The translations under genes and the position numbers were made by a program. The notes under the pieces are model-generated. The model was not told where the DNA came from, did not search any database, and saw nothing but the letters and a program-made list of their open reading frames with translations. From Edaphobacter lichenicola (GTDB lineage Bacteria > Acidobacteriota > Terriglobia > Terriglobales > Acidobacteriaceae), in contig NZ_CP073696.1 of the NCBI RefSeq assembly GCF_025264645.1, positions 4,154,001-4,218,000 on the forward strand: a stretch of 64,000 nt of DNA, written 5' to 3'. Positions 1 through 7,540 of this stretch are shown piece by piece; positions within the stretch are counted from its first letter, which is position 1; each line of letters opens with the position of its first letter.

Positions 1-1549
1 ACTCGAAATCCATAATACTCAGCTCCCCGAGGGTCATGATCACCACGTCAGACTTCGCAGCCAACTGTAGCGCGCTCTTCATCTGGCGGTCCGCCTCTTC
101 GGGGGTCCAGGGGGTCTCCACCTTGGGCCCGATGAAGCCATCAAAGGAAGAAGGAAACGTCTTGGCTATCTGCACGCCCTCTGCGTACTCCACCTGCGAA
201 TCGGGAAGTTTTGCGCGGATGCCATCGAAGACAGAAACCGTATCTTCTGCCTTTGCAGTCAGGCTCCAGGGTCCATTCATATCGCCTTTGCTATTGCCCA
301 GCGGCCCGATAACGGCGACATGCTTTGTTGTCTTTGCCAGCGGCAGCAGGCTGCCTTCGTTCCTTAGCAACACAACAGAGCGTGCCGCTGCGGTTCTCGC
401 CATCTGACGATGCTTCGCAAGCATCTCGGCGTGGGTCTGTTCCGTAGCATCCGCATACGGGTTCTCAAACAGTCCGAGATGATACTTGGCAGCAAGAATC
501 GGACGCACAAGATCATCAAGCTGGCTTGGCGTTAGCTTTCCCTGATCAAGCAGAGACTTCATGTGCGCCAGGTAGGTGGCACTGCCCATATCCATATTCA
601 CGCCAGCCGCAGCACCGCGGAATGCCGCATCCGTCGCATCCTTCGCGAAACCCTGCGTCACCAGACTCCCGACGGCAAAGGCATCGCTCACGACGAATCC
701 TTTGAAGCCCAACTCTGCACGCAGAGTGTCCTGAAGGAGATGCACATTGCCGGCCGCGGGGACATCGTTCAGATCCATGTAAGCGCTCATGACAGTTCCC
801 GCGCCCGCTTCAATCCCAGCGCGAAAAGGAGGGAGATAGACGTTCTGCATCCGCTCCTCGGGAATGTAAACAGCGTCGTAGTCCCTGCCGCCTTCAGCGG
901 CCCCATAGCCCGCGAAATGTTTCAAAGTCGCCATGAACGGCCGTGGATTCTCAGGCGTGCCTTGAAAACCTCGTACCTGAGCGCGTGCCATCGCCGCACC
1001 AAGGTAGGGATCTTCCCCCGCTCCCTCGGAGATCCGGCCCCACCGCGGGTCTCTCGCAATATCCAGCATCGGCGCAAAACTCCAGCGCAGCCCCGCATGG
1101 CCCGCCTCCTCTGCAGCGATCCCCTGCGCTTGTTCGGCCATCGCCGGATCCCACGAAGCAGCCACAGCCAGCGGCACAGGAAACTCCGTATCAAACCCGT
1201 GAATCACGTCGAAGCCAAAGAGGATAGGAATATGCAAGCGCTGCTCGGTCATCGCGATCTTCTGCAGACGATTAATCTCCTTCGGGTCCGTGAGGAACAG
1301 AAAGGAGCCAACCTCGCCGTGACGCACGTGATCTTCGTAGGACACCGGATCCGTCTTCACGCCGGGAATCGGAAGTTTTATGTAGAAGGGCTGGTTCAGT
1401 TGCCCAATCTTCTCCTCCGTTGTCATCTGCTTCAGAAGCGCGTCAGCGCGATCCGTATCGTTACGCGAAGTGGGGGACTGCGCCTCTGCCATTCCGGTGA
1501 CGAGCAGGCAGAGGACGCTGAAGCAGAGACAGACTCGCAACTTGACCAT
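1..1549 (-). CDS. bglX: Glycoside hydrolase family 3 beta-glucosidase, 3' part cut off by window edge
   Basis: Reading the minus strand from the ATG at 1549 gives one uninterrupted frame to base 2 (about 516 residues), so the gene continues beyond the window. The protein opens with a Sec signal peptide (hydrophobic residues about 5-22, cut near AEA/QS). It then shows the GH3 N-terminal barrel: KIGQL near residue 45, GFDVIHG, the WDP and DPRWGR motifs, KHFAGYGA, and GFVVSDA, whose Asp289 aligns with the family nucleophile. The second GH3 domain starts near residue 355 with SVVLLRNEGSLLPL. This order matches BglX-type periplasmic beta-glucosidases, which release glucose from cellobiose and related oligosaccharides; exact substrate is inferred. 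A GAGG ribosome site precedes the chosen start. The downstream neighbour is an exported sugar-type oxidoreductase on the opposite strand. Confidence 0.9.
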   Translation of the reverse strand, partial: MVKLRVCLCFSVLCLLVTGMAEAQSPTSRNDTDRADALLKQMTTEEKIGQLNQPFYIKLPIPGVKTDPVSYEDHVRHGEVGSFLFLTDPKEINRLQKIAMTEQRLHIPILFGFDVIHGFDTEFPVPLAVAASWDPAMAEQAQGIAAEEAGHAGLRWSFAPMLDIARDPRWGRISEGAGEDPYLGAAMARAQVRGFQGTPENPRPFMATLKHFAGYGAAEGGRDYDAVYIPEERMQNVYLPPFRAGIEAGAGTVMSAYMDLNDVPAAGNVHLLQDTLRAELGFKGFVVSDAFAVGSLVTQGFAKDATDAAFRGAAAGVNMDMGSATYLAHMKSLLDQGKLTPSQLDDLVRPILAAKYHLGLFENPYADATEQTHAEMLAKHRQMARTAAARSVVLLRNEGSLLPLAKTTKHVAVIGPLGNSKGDMNGPWSLTAKAEDTVSVFDGIRAKLPDSQVEYAEGVQIAKTFPSSFDGFIGPKVETPWTPEEADRQMKSALQLAAKSDVVIMTLGELSIMDFE

Positions 1550-1785
1550 GGAAAACCTCGTGACGATTATCATCGATCCGCAACAGAATGGTCTCCCATC
1601 TTTCAGGTTTATCTCCTGATTCTTGCAGAGCTGCAAATTGGCAGGATTCAATCACCCCGGCACCATCGTCGTCACCAGCCATGCTCCAGCTCTCTTCCGC
1701 ACGCCGCACCACGGACTAGTACCGGCAAGCGCGCTTGTGTTTATATAAATCCAGAATCGGCCCCACCACGGAAAGCGCCCTCAAA

Positions 1786-2943
1786 ATGAATGTGTCATTG
1801 CAGTCGAAGTTCCTCACCTCCATCAGCCTCGTCGCTGTACTCCTCGCCACCGCCGGCAACGCCCCCGCCCAAACCACCACCACCCCCATCCGCGTAGCCG
1901 TCGTCGGCCTCAACCACGACCACGTCCTGGGCTTCTTCCACACCCTCTCCTCCCATCCCGAGGTCACCCTCGTCGGCATCTCCGAACCCGACGCGACCCT
2001 GCGCCAGAAGTACGCCGCAAGCACCCACCTCCCCGACAACCTCTTCTTCCCCACCGAAGAAGCGATGCTCAAGAGCACCCACCCCCAGGCCATCCTCGTC
2101 TACACCTCCATCGCCGGTCACCGCGCCGCCATCGAGCAGGCCGCCCCGCTCCACATCGCCGCCATGGTCGAAAAGCCCCTGGCCACCACCGTCGAAGACG
2201 CCCTCGCCATCCAGCGCCTCTCCGAAAAGTACAACGTCCCCGTCCTCACCAACTACGAAACCACCTGGTACAACTCCAACACCGCCGCCGCAACCATCCT
2301 CAGCGAAGGCAAGATCGGCGACCTCCGCAAGCTCGTCGTCCACGACGGCCACGAAGGCCCCAAGGAGATCGGCGTCAGCCCAGCCTTCTTCTCCTGGCTC
2401 ACCGACCCCAAACAAAACGGTGCAGGCGCGCTCTTCGACTTCGGCTGCTACGGCGTCGATCTCTCCACCTGGATCATGCACGGCGAGCTCCCCCAAACCG
2501 TCAGCGCCGTCACCCTCCACATCAAGCCGCAGATCTACCCCAACGTCGAAGACGACAGTACCGTCATCCTCACCTACCCCCGAGCCCAGGCCATCATTCA
2601 AGGCTCATGGAACTGGCCCTTCGCCCGCAAGGACATGGAGATCTACGGCGCCACTGGCTACGTCGACACCCTCTACGACGACAAAGACCCCGGAGCCAAA
2701 CTCCGCATCCGCCTCCACGGCGAGCCCACCGAGCACGTCGAGACCGCACCCGCACTCGCGACACCCCAAAACAGCTCGCTCAGCTACCTCGCAGCCGTCA
2801 TCAACGGCACCCTCAAGCCACAACACGACCTCACCTCACTCGACACCAACGTCGCCGTCGTCCGCATCCTCGACGCCGCCCGCCGCTCCGCACAAACCGG
2901 CCGCACCATCCACCTCGCCGACGAGGTTGCAAAGACGAAGTAG
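1786..2943 (+). CDS. Exported Gfo/Idh/MocA family oxidoreductase
   Basis: 385-residue protein. A signal peptide (residues 1-29, ending APAQ) is followed by a Rossmann fold starting IRVAVVGLNHDH, the EKPLATT motif near residue 126 (the family EKP, with the conserved Lys), and the C-terminal GFO_IDH_MocA alpha/beta domain with GALFDFGCYGVDL and the substrate-side region GSWNWPFARKDMEIYG. Family members use NAD(P) to oxidise or reduce sugars and sugar-like compounds; some exported members act as glycosidases through a redox cycle. The start at 1786 was preferred over an upstream ATG (1735) in the same frame because the signal peptide begins there. It diverges from the GH3 gene across 236 bp, suggesting a carbohydrate role. 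Substrate is unknown. Confidence 0.85.
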   Translation: MNVSLQSKFLTSISLVAVLLATAGNAPAQTTTTPIRVAVVGLNHDHVLGFFHTLSSHPEVTLVGISEPDATLRQKYAASTHLPDNLFFPTEEAMLKSTHPQAILVYTSIAGHRAAIEQAAPLHIAAMVEKPLATTVEDALAIQRLSEKYNVPVLTNYETTWYNSNTAAATILSEGKIGDLRKLVVHDGHEGPKEIGVSPAFFSWLTDPKQNGAGALFDFGCYGVDLSTWIMHGELPQTVSAVTLHIKPQIYPNVEDDSTVILTYPRAQAIIQGSWNWPFARKDMEIYGATGYVDTLYDDKDPGAKLRIRLHGEPTEHVETAPALATPQNSSLSYLAAVINGTLKPQHDLTSLDTNVAVVRILDAARRSAQTGRTIHLADEVAKTK

Positions 2944-2961
2944 CCTTCAACCCCATTCATA

Positions 2962-3071
2962 GCCGGGTGCCCCATATCTCGATTTTGAGATGTGGGCATT
3001 CGCGCGAATGCGCGAACCGCTCCTCCAAATCCGCAATAGCACCGTGACCACCATCCACTCGCCAACAAAGC
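2962..3071. repeat. Dispersed intergenic repeat A, copy 1
   Basis: About 110 bp that recur at 4613-4713 with only small indels. The core is GGGTGCCCCATATCTCGAT followed by a dyad (CCCATATCTC pairing with GAGATGTGGG) and a second perfect palindrome, GCATTCGCGCGAATGC. Both copies continue with GCGCGAACCGCTC and CTCCAAATCCGCAATAG-like sequence. It lies in the gap between the converging oxidoreductase and AraC genes. It encodes no protein and looks like a structured extragenic element. Confidence 0.75.
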
Positions 3072-3119
3072 TTCGACGAAGAAGAAGAAGAGAGCGCTGC
3101 GCCTCCCGCGATGCCAGTT

Positions 3120-3944
3120 CTAGCTCTCCTGGCTTAGTTTCTCCAGCCGCGCGGCCCAAGCTTTAGGAGGCATGCCAAACGTCCGTCGAAAGATCTCTAC
3201 AAAGGCGCTCGGTTGCCGGTATCCGATGCAGAAGGCGATCTCCTTGACGGGGCGGCCTTGAACGAGGAGCTCCACAGCTTTCGTCAGTCGAACCTGCCGC
3301 CTCCACAGCTCAAAGCTGGTGCCGGTCTCCGTGCGAAATATCCTCTGAATCGTTCTCACGCTGACTCCTGCATCCCTGCAAATGGCGGCGAGAGACTTCG
3401 TCTGGTCAGGCGCTGACAGCACAGCCTGGGCAACATGCAATGCTCGCTCGTCTCTTGGCAGGGCCACGAACGTCGGAACCGGAGATGCAACCTCCAGATG
3501 CAGAACAACAAGATCACGGAGCGCCCGTTCGTGGTGCTGCCTCGTTCGCAGCTTCCCAATGCGCACAGTCTCCAGCACAAGTTCACGTAACAATGGCGTC
3601 ACGTGAAGTACCGTGTTCCCGGAGGACCGCATACGCACCAGTCCCGGTCGGAAGTACAAGGTCCGCATCGAAACCGTCCCCGGCATGTGGATACGATGAT
3701 AAGTCTTTGCGGGAACCCACAGCGCAAAACGTGGAGGGACCAGCCACATGCTTTGGCCGGAGAATACTTCCATGACTCCGCGGATGGCATAGATCAACTG
3801 ATCAGCCCCGTGCGCATGCTCCGCAACCTGAAACCCCGCAGCGTATTCATAGGCCAGCGTGGCGACAGAGACGCCACTCTTAGGATCGAAATCTCTCAAA
3901 ATCCGACTGTGTCGCATTATCGATACATTTTGGCATACTGCCAT
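3120..3944 (-). CDS. AraC-family transcriptional regulator with cupin sensor domain
   Basis: 274 residues. The N-terminal half is a cupin-like ligand-binding domain (HAHGADQLIYAIRGVMEVFSG, then LVPPRFALWVPAKTYH). The C-terminal half from about residue 185 carries two helix-turn-helix motifs: LAAICRDAGVSVRTIQRIF and VKEIAFCIGYRQPSAFVEIFRRTFGMPPKAW, the AraC/XylS signature. This arrangement is typical of small one-component regulators that activate a neighbouring gene. It is divergent from the VOC gene with only 37 bp between starts, so that gene is the obvious target (inference). A later in-frame Met at 3917 could be the true start, giving 265 residues. Confidence 0.88.
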   Translation of the reverse strand: MAVCQNVSIMRHSRILRDFDPKSGVSVATLAYEYAAGFQVAEHAHGADQLIYAIRGVMEVFSGQSMWLVPPRFALWVPAKTYHRIHMPGTVSMRTLYFRPGLVRMRSSGNTVLHVTPLLRELVLETVRIGKLRTRQHHERALRDLVVLHLEVASPVPTFVALPRDERALHVAQAVLSAPDQTKSLAAICRDAGVSVRTIQRIFRTETGTSFELWRRQVRLTKAVELLVQGRPVKEIAFCIGYRQPSAFVEIFRRTFGMPPKAWAARLEKLSQES

Positions 3945-3981
3945 TCTTGCGCCATTCCAGGGATGCGCTCATGATGTCTGC

Positions 3982-4383
3982 ATGACGAAACCATCCGGAC
4001 TCCGCGAGTGCAACATCATTGGATTTATAACGATCGTCGATGTGGATCGAGCGAAGAGCTTCTACGGCGATACACTCGGTCTGCGCCTGATCAGTGAAGA
4101 GCCTCCGTTTGCCCTCGTCTACGACGCAAATGGCATCATGCTTCGTCTGGGTATGGGCAAGGAGCTACCGCCGGCATCGGGCACAGTGTTGGGTTGGCAG
4201 GTTACCGACATAGACTCAGTCGTTCAAAATCTGAAGACGGCTGGAGTCCGGTTCGAGCGTTACGAGTTCTTAAAACAGGACGACTCCGAAATCTGGACTG
4301 CACCCACCGGAGCCAGAGTCGCCTGGTTCAAAGACCCCGACGGCAACACCCTGAGCGTCTCCGAACATCCGGAAGGAGAGTGA
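3982..4383 (+). CDS. VOC family (glyoxalase/bleomycin-resistance fold) protein
   Basis: 133 residues with a single vicinal-oxygen-chelate unit: IIGFITIVDVDRAKSFYGDTLGL at the front, WQVTDIDSVVQNLKTAGVRF in the middle and AWFKDPDGNTLSVSEH at the end. The final motif carries the metal-ligand Glu/His region found in many VOC proteins. These proteins act as dimers in dioxygenation, isomerisation or antibiotic binding; the actual reaction cannot be told from sequence. A longer open frame exists upstream, but it runs back through the AraC promoter and gene start, so the ATG at 3982 was chosen. Confidence 0.85.
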   Translation: MTKPSGLRECNIIGFITIVDVDRAKSFYGDTLGLRLISEEPPFALVYDANGIMLRLGMGKELPPASGTVLGWQVTDIDSVVQNLKTAGVRFERYEFLKQDDSEIWTAPTGARVAWFKDPDGNTLSVSEHPEGE

Positions 4384-5009
4384 TCTGTGCTCGCGATGGG
4401 AAACCCTGATTGTCTCGAAGCATCTGAAGGCGCAGCCGCAACAACCAAAAACTAAGCTAGTGCAACGTCGCTGTTGGCGTAGAGTCGCTCTCGCTTTTGT
4501 TTATCTTTATCGAAGTGTGCGTTGTCTTCGTGTTTGCTGTTGCCTTCGCCTTTCTGGTTGTCATTCCCGAAGGGAATCGGCGTTTGCAGTCTCTAACACC
4601 ATAAGGAAAATCGCCGGGTGCCCCATATCTCGATTATGAGATGTGGGCATTCGCGCAAAGCGCGAACCGCTCTCCTCCAACTCCGCAATAGCCACATCCA
4701 CTCTCCGACAAAGTACCGGCTACCCAACGGCATCGGAAAGGTCACCATAATGTCCACATTCACCACGCAACGGGCCACGATATGTCCATGTTTTGCGCGC
4801 AAAAATCGGTCCCGCGAAACCCGGGAAAATACCTGCACCAGGGAAGATCAACCCCTAAAAACCTAAGATCCACCACAAAGCACCATAACTCACCACAACA
4901 ACCGAAGATCACTTTTCTCCACAAGCGATTGGTCCTTCCAATGAGCTTGACTTTGGCAACCCCGGGAACCCACCCTCCACCCTCCCGTTTGAGCTAGAGT
5001 AAAAAGCGA
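4384..5009. other. 626-bp gene-free stretch with repeat A copy 2 and CACCAC-rich sequence
   Basis: No supported gene. It contains repeat A copy 2 (4613-4713), a small CCCGAAGGG hairpin near 4567 and, at about 4868-4915, a run rich in CACCAC/CCACAA words. The latter resembles the reverse complement of the GTGGTG-rich tail after gyrA (59366-59487). The last 100 bp should hold the lpxI promoter; no clear consensus promoter was recognised. Confidence 0.6.
4613..4713. repeat. Dispersed intergenic repeat A, copy 2
   Basis: Same orientation as copy 1 at 2962-3071. The first dyad is kept (CCCATATCTC/GAGATGTGGG). The second hairpin is changed but still pairs: here TTCGCGC-AAA-GCGCGAA replaces the GCATTCGCGCGAATGC palindrome of copy 1. 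Retention of pairing despite sequence change argues that structure is selected. Confidence 0.75.
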
Positions 5010-5876
5010 ATGTCGAAACTAGGCCTGATCGCCGGCAACGGCCGCTTCCCCTTCCTCCTGCTCGACGCAGCACGCGCCCACGGCCTCACCGTCGTCGTCG
5101 CAGCCATCAAAGAAGAGACCGACCCCGAGATCGACGCCCGCGCCGCAGCCGACCCCGAGATCCACGTCCACTGGCTCTCCCTCGGTGAGCTCTCCCGCCT
5201 CATCGAAACCTTCCAGGCCGAAGGCGTCACCCGCGCCACCATGGCCGGTCAGGTCAAACACAAGCAGATCTTCTCCAGCATTCGTCCCGACTGGCGCCTC
5301 GCCAAACTCCTCCTCAACCTCCGCACCCGCAACACCGACATGCTCCTCGGCGCTATCGCAAAGGTCCTCGGCGACGAAGGCATCGAGCTCATCTCCTCCA
5401 CGCAATACCTCGAGCCACTCCTCGCACAACCCGGCGTCCTCACCCTCCGCGAGCCAGACGAAGAGGAGCAAAAGGACATCACCTACGGCCGCACCGTCGC
5501 CCAAGCCATCGCCACCTACGACCTCGGCCAAACCGTCGTCATCGCCGCCCAGGCCTGCGTCGCCGTCGAGGCCATGGAAGGAACCGACGCCACCATCACC
5601 CGCGCCGGCGCTCTCTTCCGGACCCTCGATCACGAAATCACCACCACTCCGCAGGCAGAGACCACCCTCCGCCGCTCCCTCACCGTCGTCAAGGTCGCCA
5701 AACCCAACCAAGACATGCGCTTCGACGTCCCCGTCATCGGCGTCGCCACCATTGAAGCCATGAGATCCGCCGGAGCCACCTGCCTCGCCATCGAAGCGGG
5801 CCGCACCCTCATGTTCGACCCCCAAGCCATCCTCAGCGCAGCAAACGAAGCCGGCATCGCCATCGTCGCGAAGTAA
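5010..5876 (+). CDS. lpxI: UDP-2,3-diacylglucosamine pyrophosphatase LpxI
   Basis: 288 residues, the usual LpxI (DUF1009) length. It starts KLGLIAGNGRFPFLLLDAA, the N-terminal domain signature, and the C-terminal catalytic domain shows DEEEQKDITYG, QTVVIAAQACVAVEAMEGTDATI and DMRFDVPVIG. Asp239 in the last motif corresponds to the acidic residue needed in Caulobacter LpxI. The enzyme hydrolyses UDP-2,3-diacylglucosamine to lipid X and UMP in lipid A synthesis at the inner membrane, replacing LpxH. Here the gene stands apart from other lpx genes, with repeats upstream and an exported peroxiredoxin 126 bp downstream. It implies an LPS-bearing outer membrane. Confidence 0.95.
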   Translation: MSKLGLIAGNGRFPFLLLDAARAHGLTVVVAAIKEETDPEIDARAAADPEIHVHWLSLGELSRLIETFQAEGVTRATMAGQVKHKQIFSSIRPDWRLAKLLLNLRTRNTDMLLGAIAKVLGDEGIELISSTQYLEPLLAQPGVLTLREPDEEEQKDITYGRTVAQAIATYDLGQTVVIAAQACVAVEAMEGTDATITRAGALFRTLDHEITTTPQAETTLRRSLTVVKVAKPNQDMRFDVPVIGVATIEAMRSAGATCLAIEAGRTLMFDPQAILSAANEAGIAIVAK

Positions 5877-6002
5877 AGATACTGTCACAGCTTTGTAAAT
5901 AGCTCATCTGCGAGGGGTAAAATTGCAACGCAGGACATCCGGCCCGCGTCTTACGCGGCTCACACACGTCTACATCAAAAGAAATACTTAAGGGGAACCA
6001 CC

Positions 6003-6551
6003 ATGCGCAAAGCAGTTTGGATCGCAGCAATCATCGGCGTAGTAGCAGCGTGCGGCGTAGGCATCAGAGCCCATGCAGCGCCCGCGGCAGACACCATACA
6101 GGCTGGCGCGACCGCGCCCAACTTCACCCTGCCCTCGCAGGAAGACAAGCCCGTCAGCCTCACCGACTACAAAGGCAAGTGGGTTGTCCTCTACTTCTAC
6201 CCCAAGGACCAGACCACCGGCTGCACCATCGAAGCTCACAACTTCCAGCGCGACATCGCCAAGTATGACGCGGCCAACGCGGTCGTCCTCGGCGTCAGCC
6301 TCGACACCGTCGAAGGCCACAAAACCTGGTGCTCGAAGGATACCTTCAGCTTCAAGCTCCTCGCCGACCCCGACCACAAAGTCGTCGATGCCTACGGCGT
6401 TCCCGTCAAAAACTTCGGCGTTGCGAAGTTCGCCAACCGCGAAACCTTCCTCATCTCCCCCGACGGTAAGGTCGTCAAGGTCTGGGACGTGAAGGACATC
6501 CAGAACCACAGCACTGAGGTCCTCGCCGAGATCGCCGCCAACAAAAAGTAA
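6003..6551 (+). CDS. Exported Bcp/AhpC-type peroxiredoxin lacking the usual resolving cysteine
   Basis: 182 residues. A signal peptide (1-25, ending AHA) precedes a thioredoxin-fold peroxiredoxin domain: GATAPNFTLPSQEDKPVSL, YFYPKDQTTGCTIEAHNF and NRETFLISPDGKVVKVW. Cys74 in TTGCT is the peroxidatic cysteine, with Thr71 and Arg146 completing the active site. Two departures from the Bcp consensus are visible: the common TPGCT proline is Thr, and the position five residues on, where many Bcp proteins carry the resolving cysteine, is His79. Cys110 is the only other candidate after the signal peptide. It would reduce peroxides in the periplasm, by a 1-Cys mechanism or with Cys110. AAGGGGA precedes the ATG. 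Confidence 0.88.
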   Translation: MRKAVWIAAIIGVVAACGVGIRAHAAPAADTIQAGATAPNFTLPSQEDKPVSLTDYKGKWVVLYFYPKDQTTGCTIEAHNFQRDIAKYDAANAVVLGVSLDTVEGHKTWCSKDTFSFKLLADPDHKVVDAYGVPVKNFGVAKFANRETFLISPDGKVVKVWDVKDIQNHSTEVLAEIAANKK

Positions 6552-6566
6552 GTACGTATCAGCAGA

Positions 6567-6606
6567 CGCAAAAAGGCCCGGGCTCTCAATTGAGGAGTCC
6601 GGGCCT
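6567..6606 (-). terminator. Bidirectional terminator between peroxiredoxin and H1-like gene
   Basis: Stem AGGCCCGG-CTC pairing with GAG-CCGGGCCT around a short AT-rich loop. Read on the minus strand it is followed by a run of T (complement of AAAAA at 6570-6574), so it best serves the H1-like gene. On the plus strand it also lies 25 bp after the peroxiredoxin stop. Confidence 0.8.
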
Positions 6607-6627
6607 ATTTGCTTGCCTTAAACGTGC

Positions 6628-7386
6628 TTACTTCTTTGCTGGGGCCTTCTTAGCAGCCTTCTTTACAGCCTTCTTTACAGCCTTCTTCGCAGGAGCCTTC
6701 TTCGCTGCTGCCTTCTTAGCAGGAGCCTTCTTCGCTGCTGCCTTCTTCGCTGGTGCCTTCTTTGCTGCTTTCTTAGTTGCCAAGGTAGTACCTCTCTTCT
6801 TTAGTTTTTTACTGCTTACAGTGCCCTTGTTGCCGGCCGCCTTTTTAGGAGCGACCTTACCGCCGCGCGGAGCACTGGCCTTCTTCGCGGCAGATCCTTT
6901 TTTGGCGGAGGTCTTCTTCGCAGGAGCCTTCTTCGCCAGAACTTTTTTCGCCACGGCTTTCTTTGCCGCAACCTTCTTAACAACCTTCTTCGCCACCGGC
7001 TTCTTTGCAGCGACTTTCTTCGCAGCAGCTTTAACCGGTGCGGCCTTCTTCGCGGCAACCGCTTTCTTCGCCGGCACGGCCTTCTTCGCCACTGGCTTTA
7101 CCGCGCTCGTCGAAGCATCACTCTTCACGGGCAGCTGAGACTCTTTCGTCGGAGGCTCATAGCTGTTGACAGGTGAGGGCGGCAGCGCGAAAAGCTTCGC
7201 GTCTTCAGCATGCGTTCCTTGCAGCTCGTCGTCATCGTCGAGCTCCTCATCGTCGTCATCCGACGTCATCGTTACCTCTTCTTCTTCATCATCATCGAAG
7301 CGGTGGTCGTCGTCGGCTTCATCGCCATAGTTGTTATCGTCATTGGCTCCAGCTGCATGAAGCTTGATCGTGTCCTCGAACGTCAT
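6628..7386 (-). CDS. Histone H1-like protein with acidic N-terminal region
   Basis: 252 residues in two opposite-charge halves. Residues 1-70 contain runs of Asp/Glu (DDDEEEE and DDDDEELDDDDEL). Residues from about 95 to the end are almost only Lys, Ala, Pro and Val in KKAPAKKAAAKK-type pentapeptide repeats, like the C-terminal domain of histone H1 and bacterial H1-like proteins such as HctB. Such tails bind and compact DNA. The acidic front is unusual and might self-mask the tail or bind basic partners (inference). The ATG at 7386 is preferred over an upstream GTG (7422) because GAGGGG sits eight bases before it. Repeats make indels likely between strains. Confidence 0.82.
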   Translation of the reverse strand: MTFEDTIKLHAAGANDDNNYGDEADDDHRFDDDEEEEVTMTSDDDDEELDDDDELQGTHAEDAKLFALPPSPVNSYEPPTKESQLPVKSDASTSAVKPVAKKAVPAKKAVAAKKAAPVKAAAKKVAAKKPVAKKVVKKVAAKKAVAKKVLAKKAPAKKTSAKKGSAAKKASAPRGGKVAPKKAAGNKGTVSSKKLKKRGTTLATKKAAKKAPAKKAAAKKAPAKKAAAKKAPAKKAVKKAVKKAAKKAPAKK

Positions 7387-7540
7387 CGTTGTTGTCCCCT
7401 CACTGCTCTTTACTTCCGCCACTCACGTTGCCTTACTAGCTACAAGCCACAACAAACATCTTTACATCCTGGCACGAGATTCTAGCAACAGGATGCATCC
7501 AAGCGCTACCGAAGGCAAGCAATCTTTTTCATGAGGAAGC

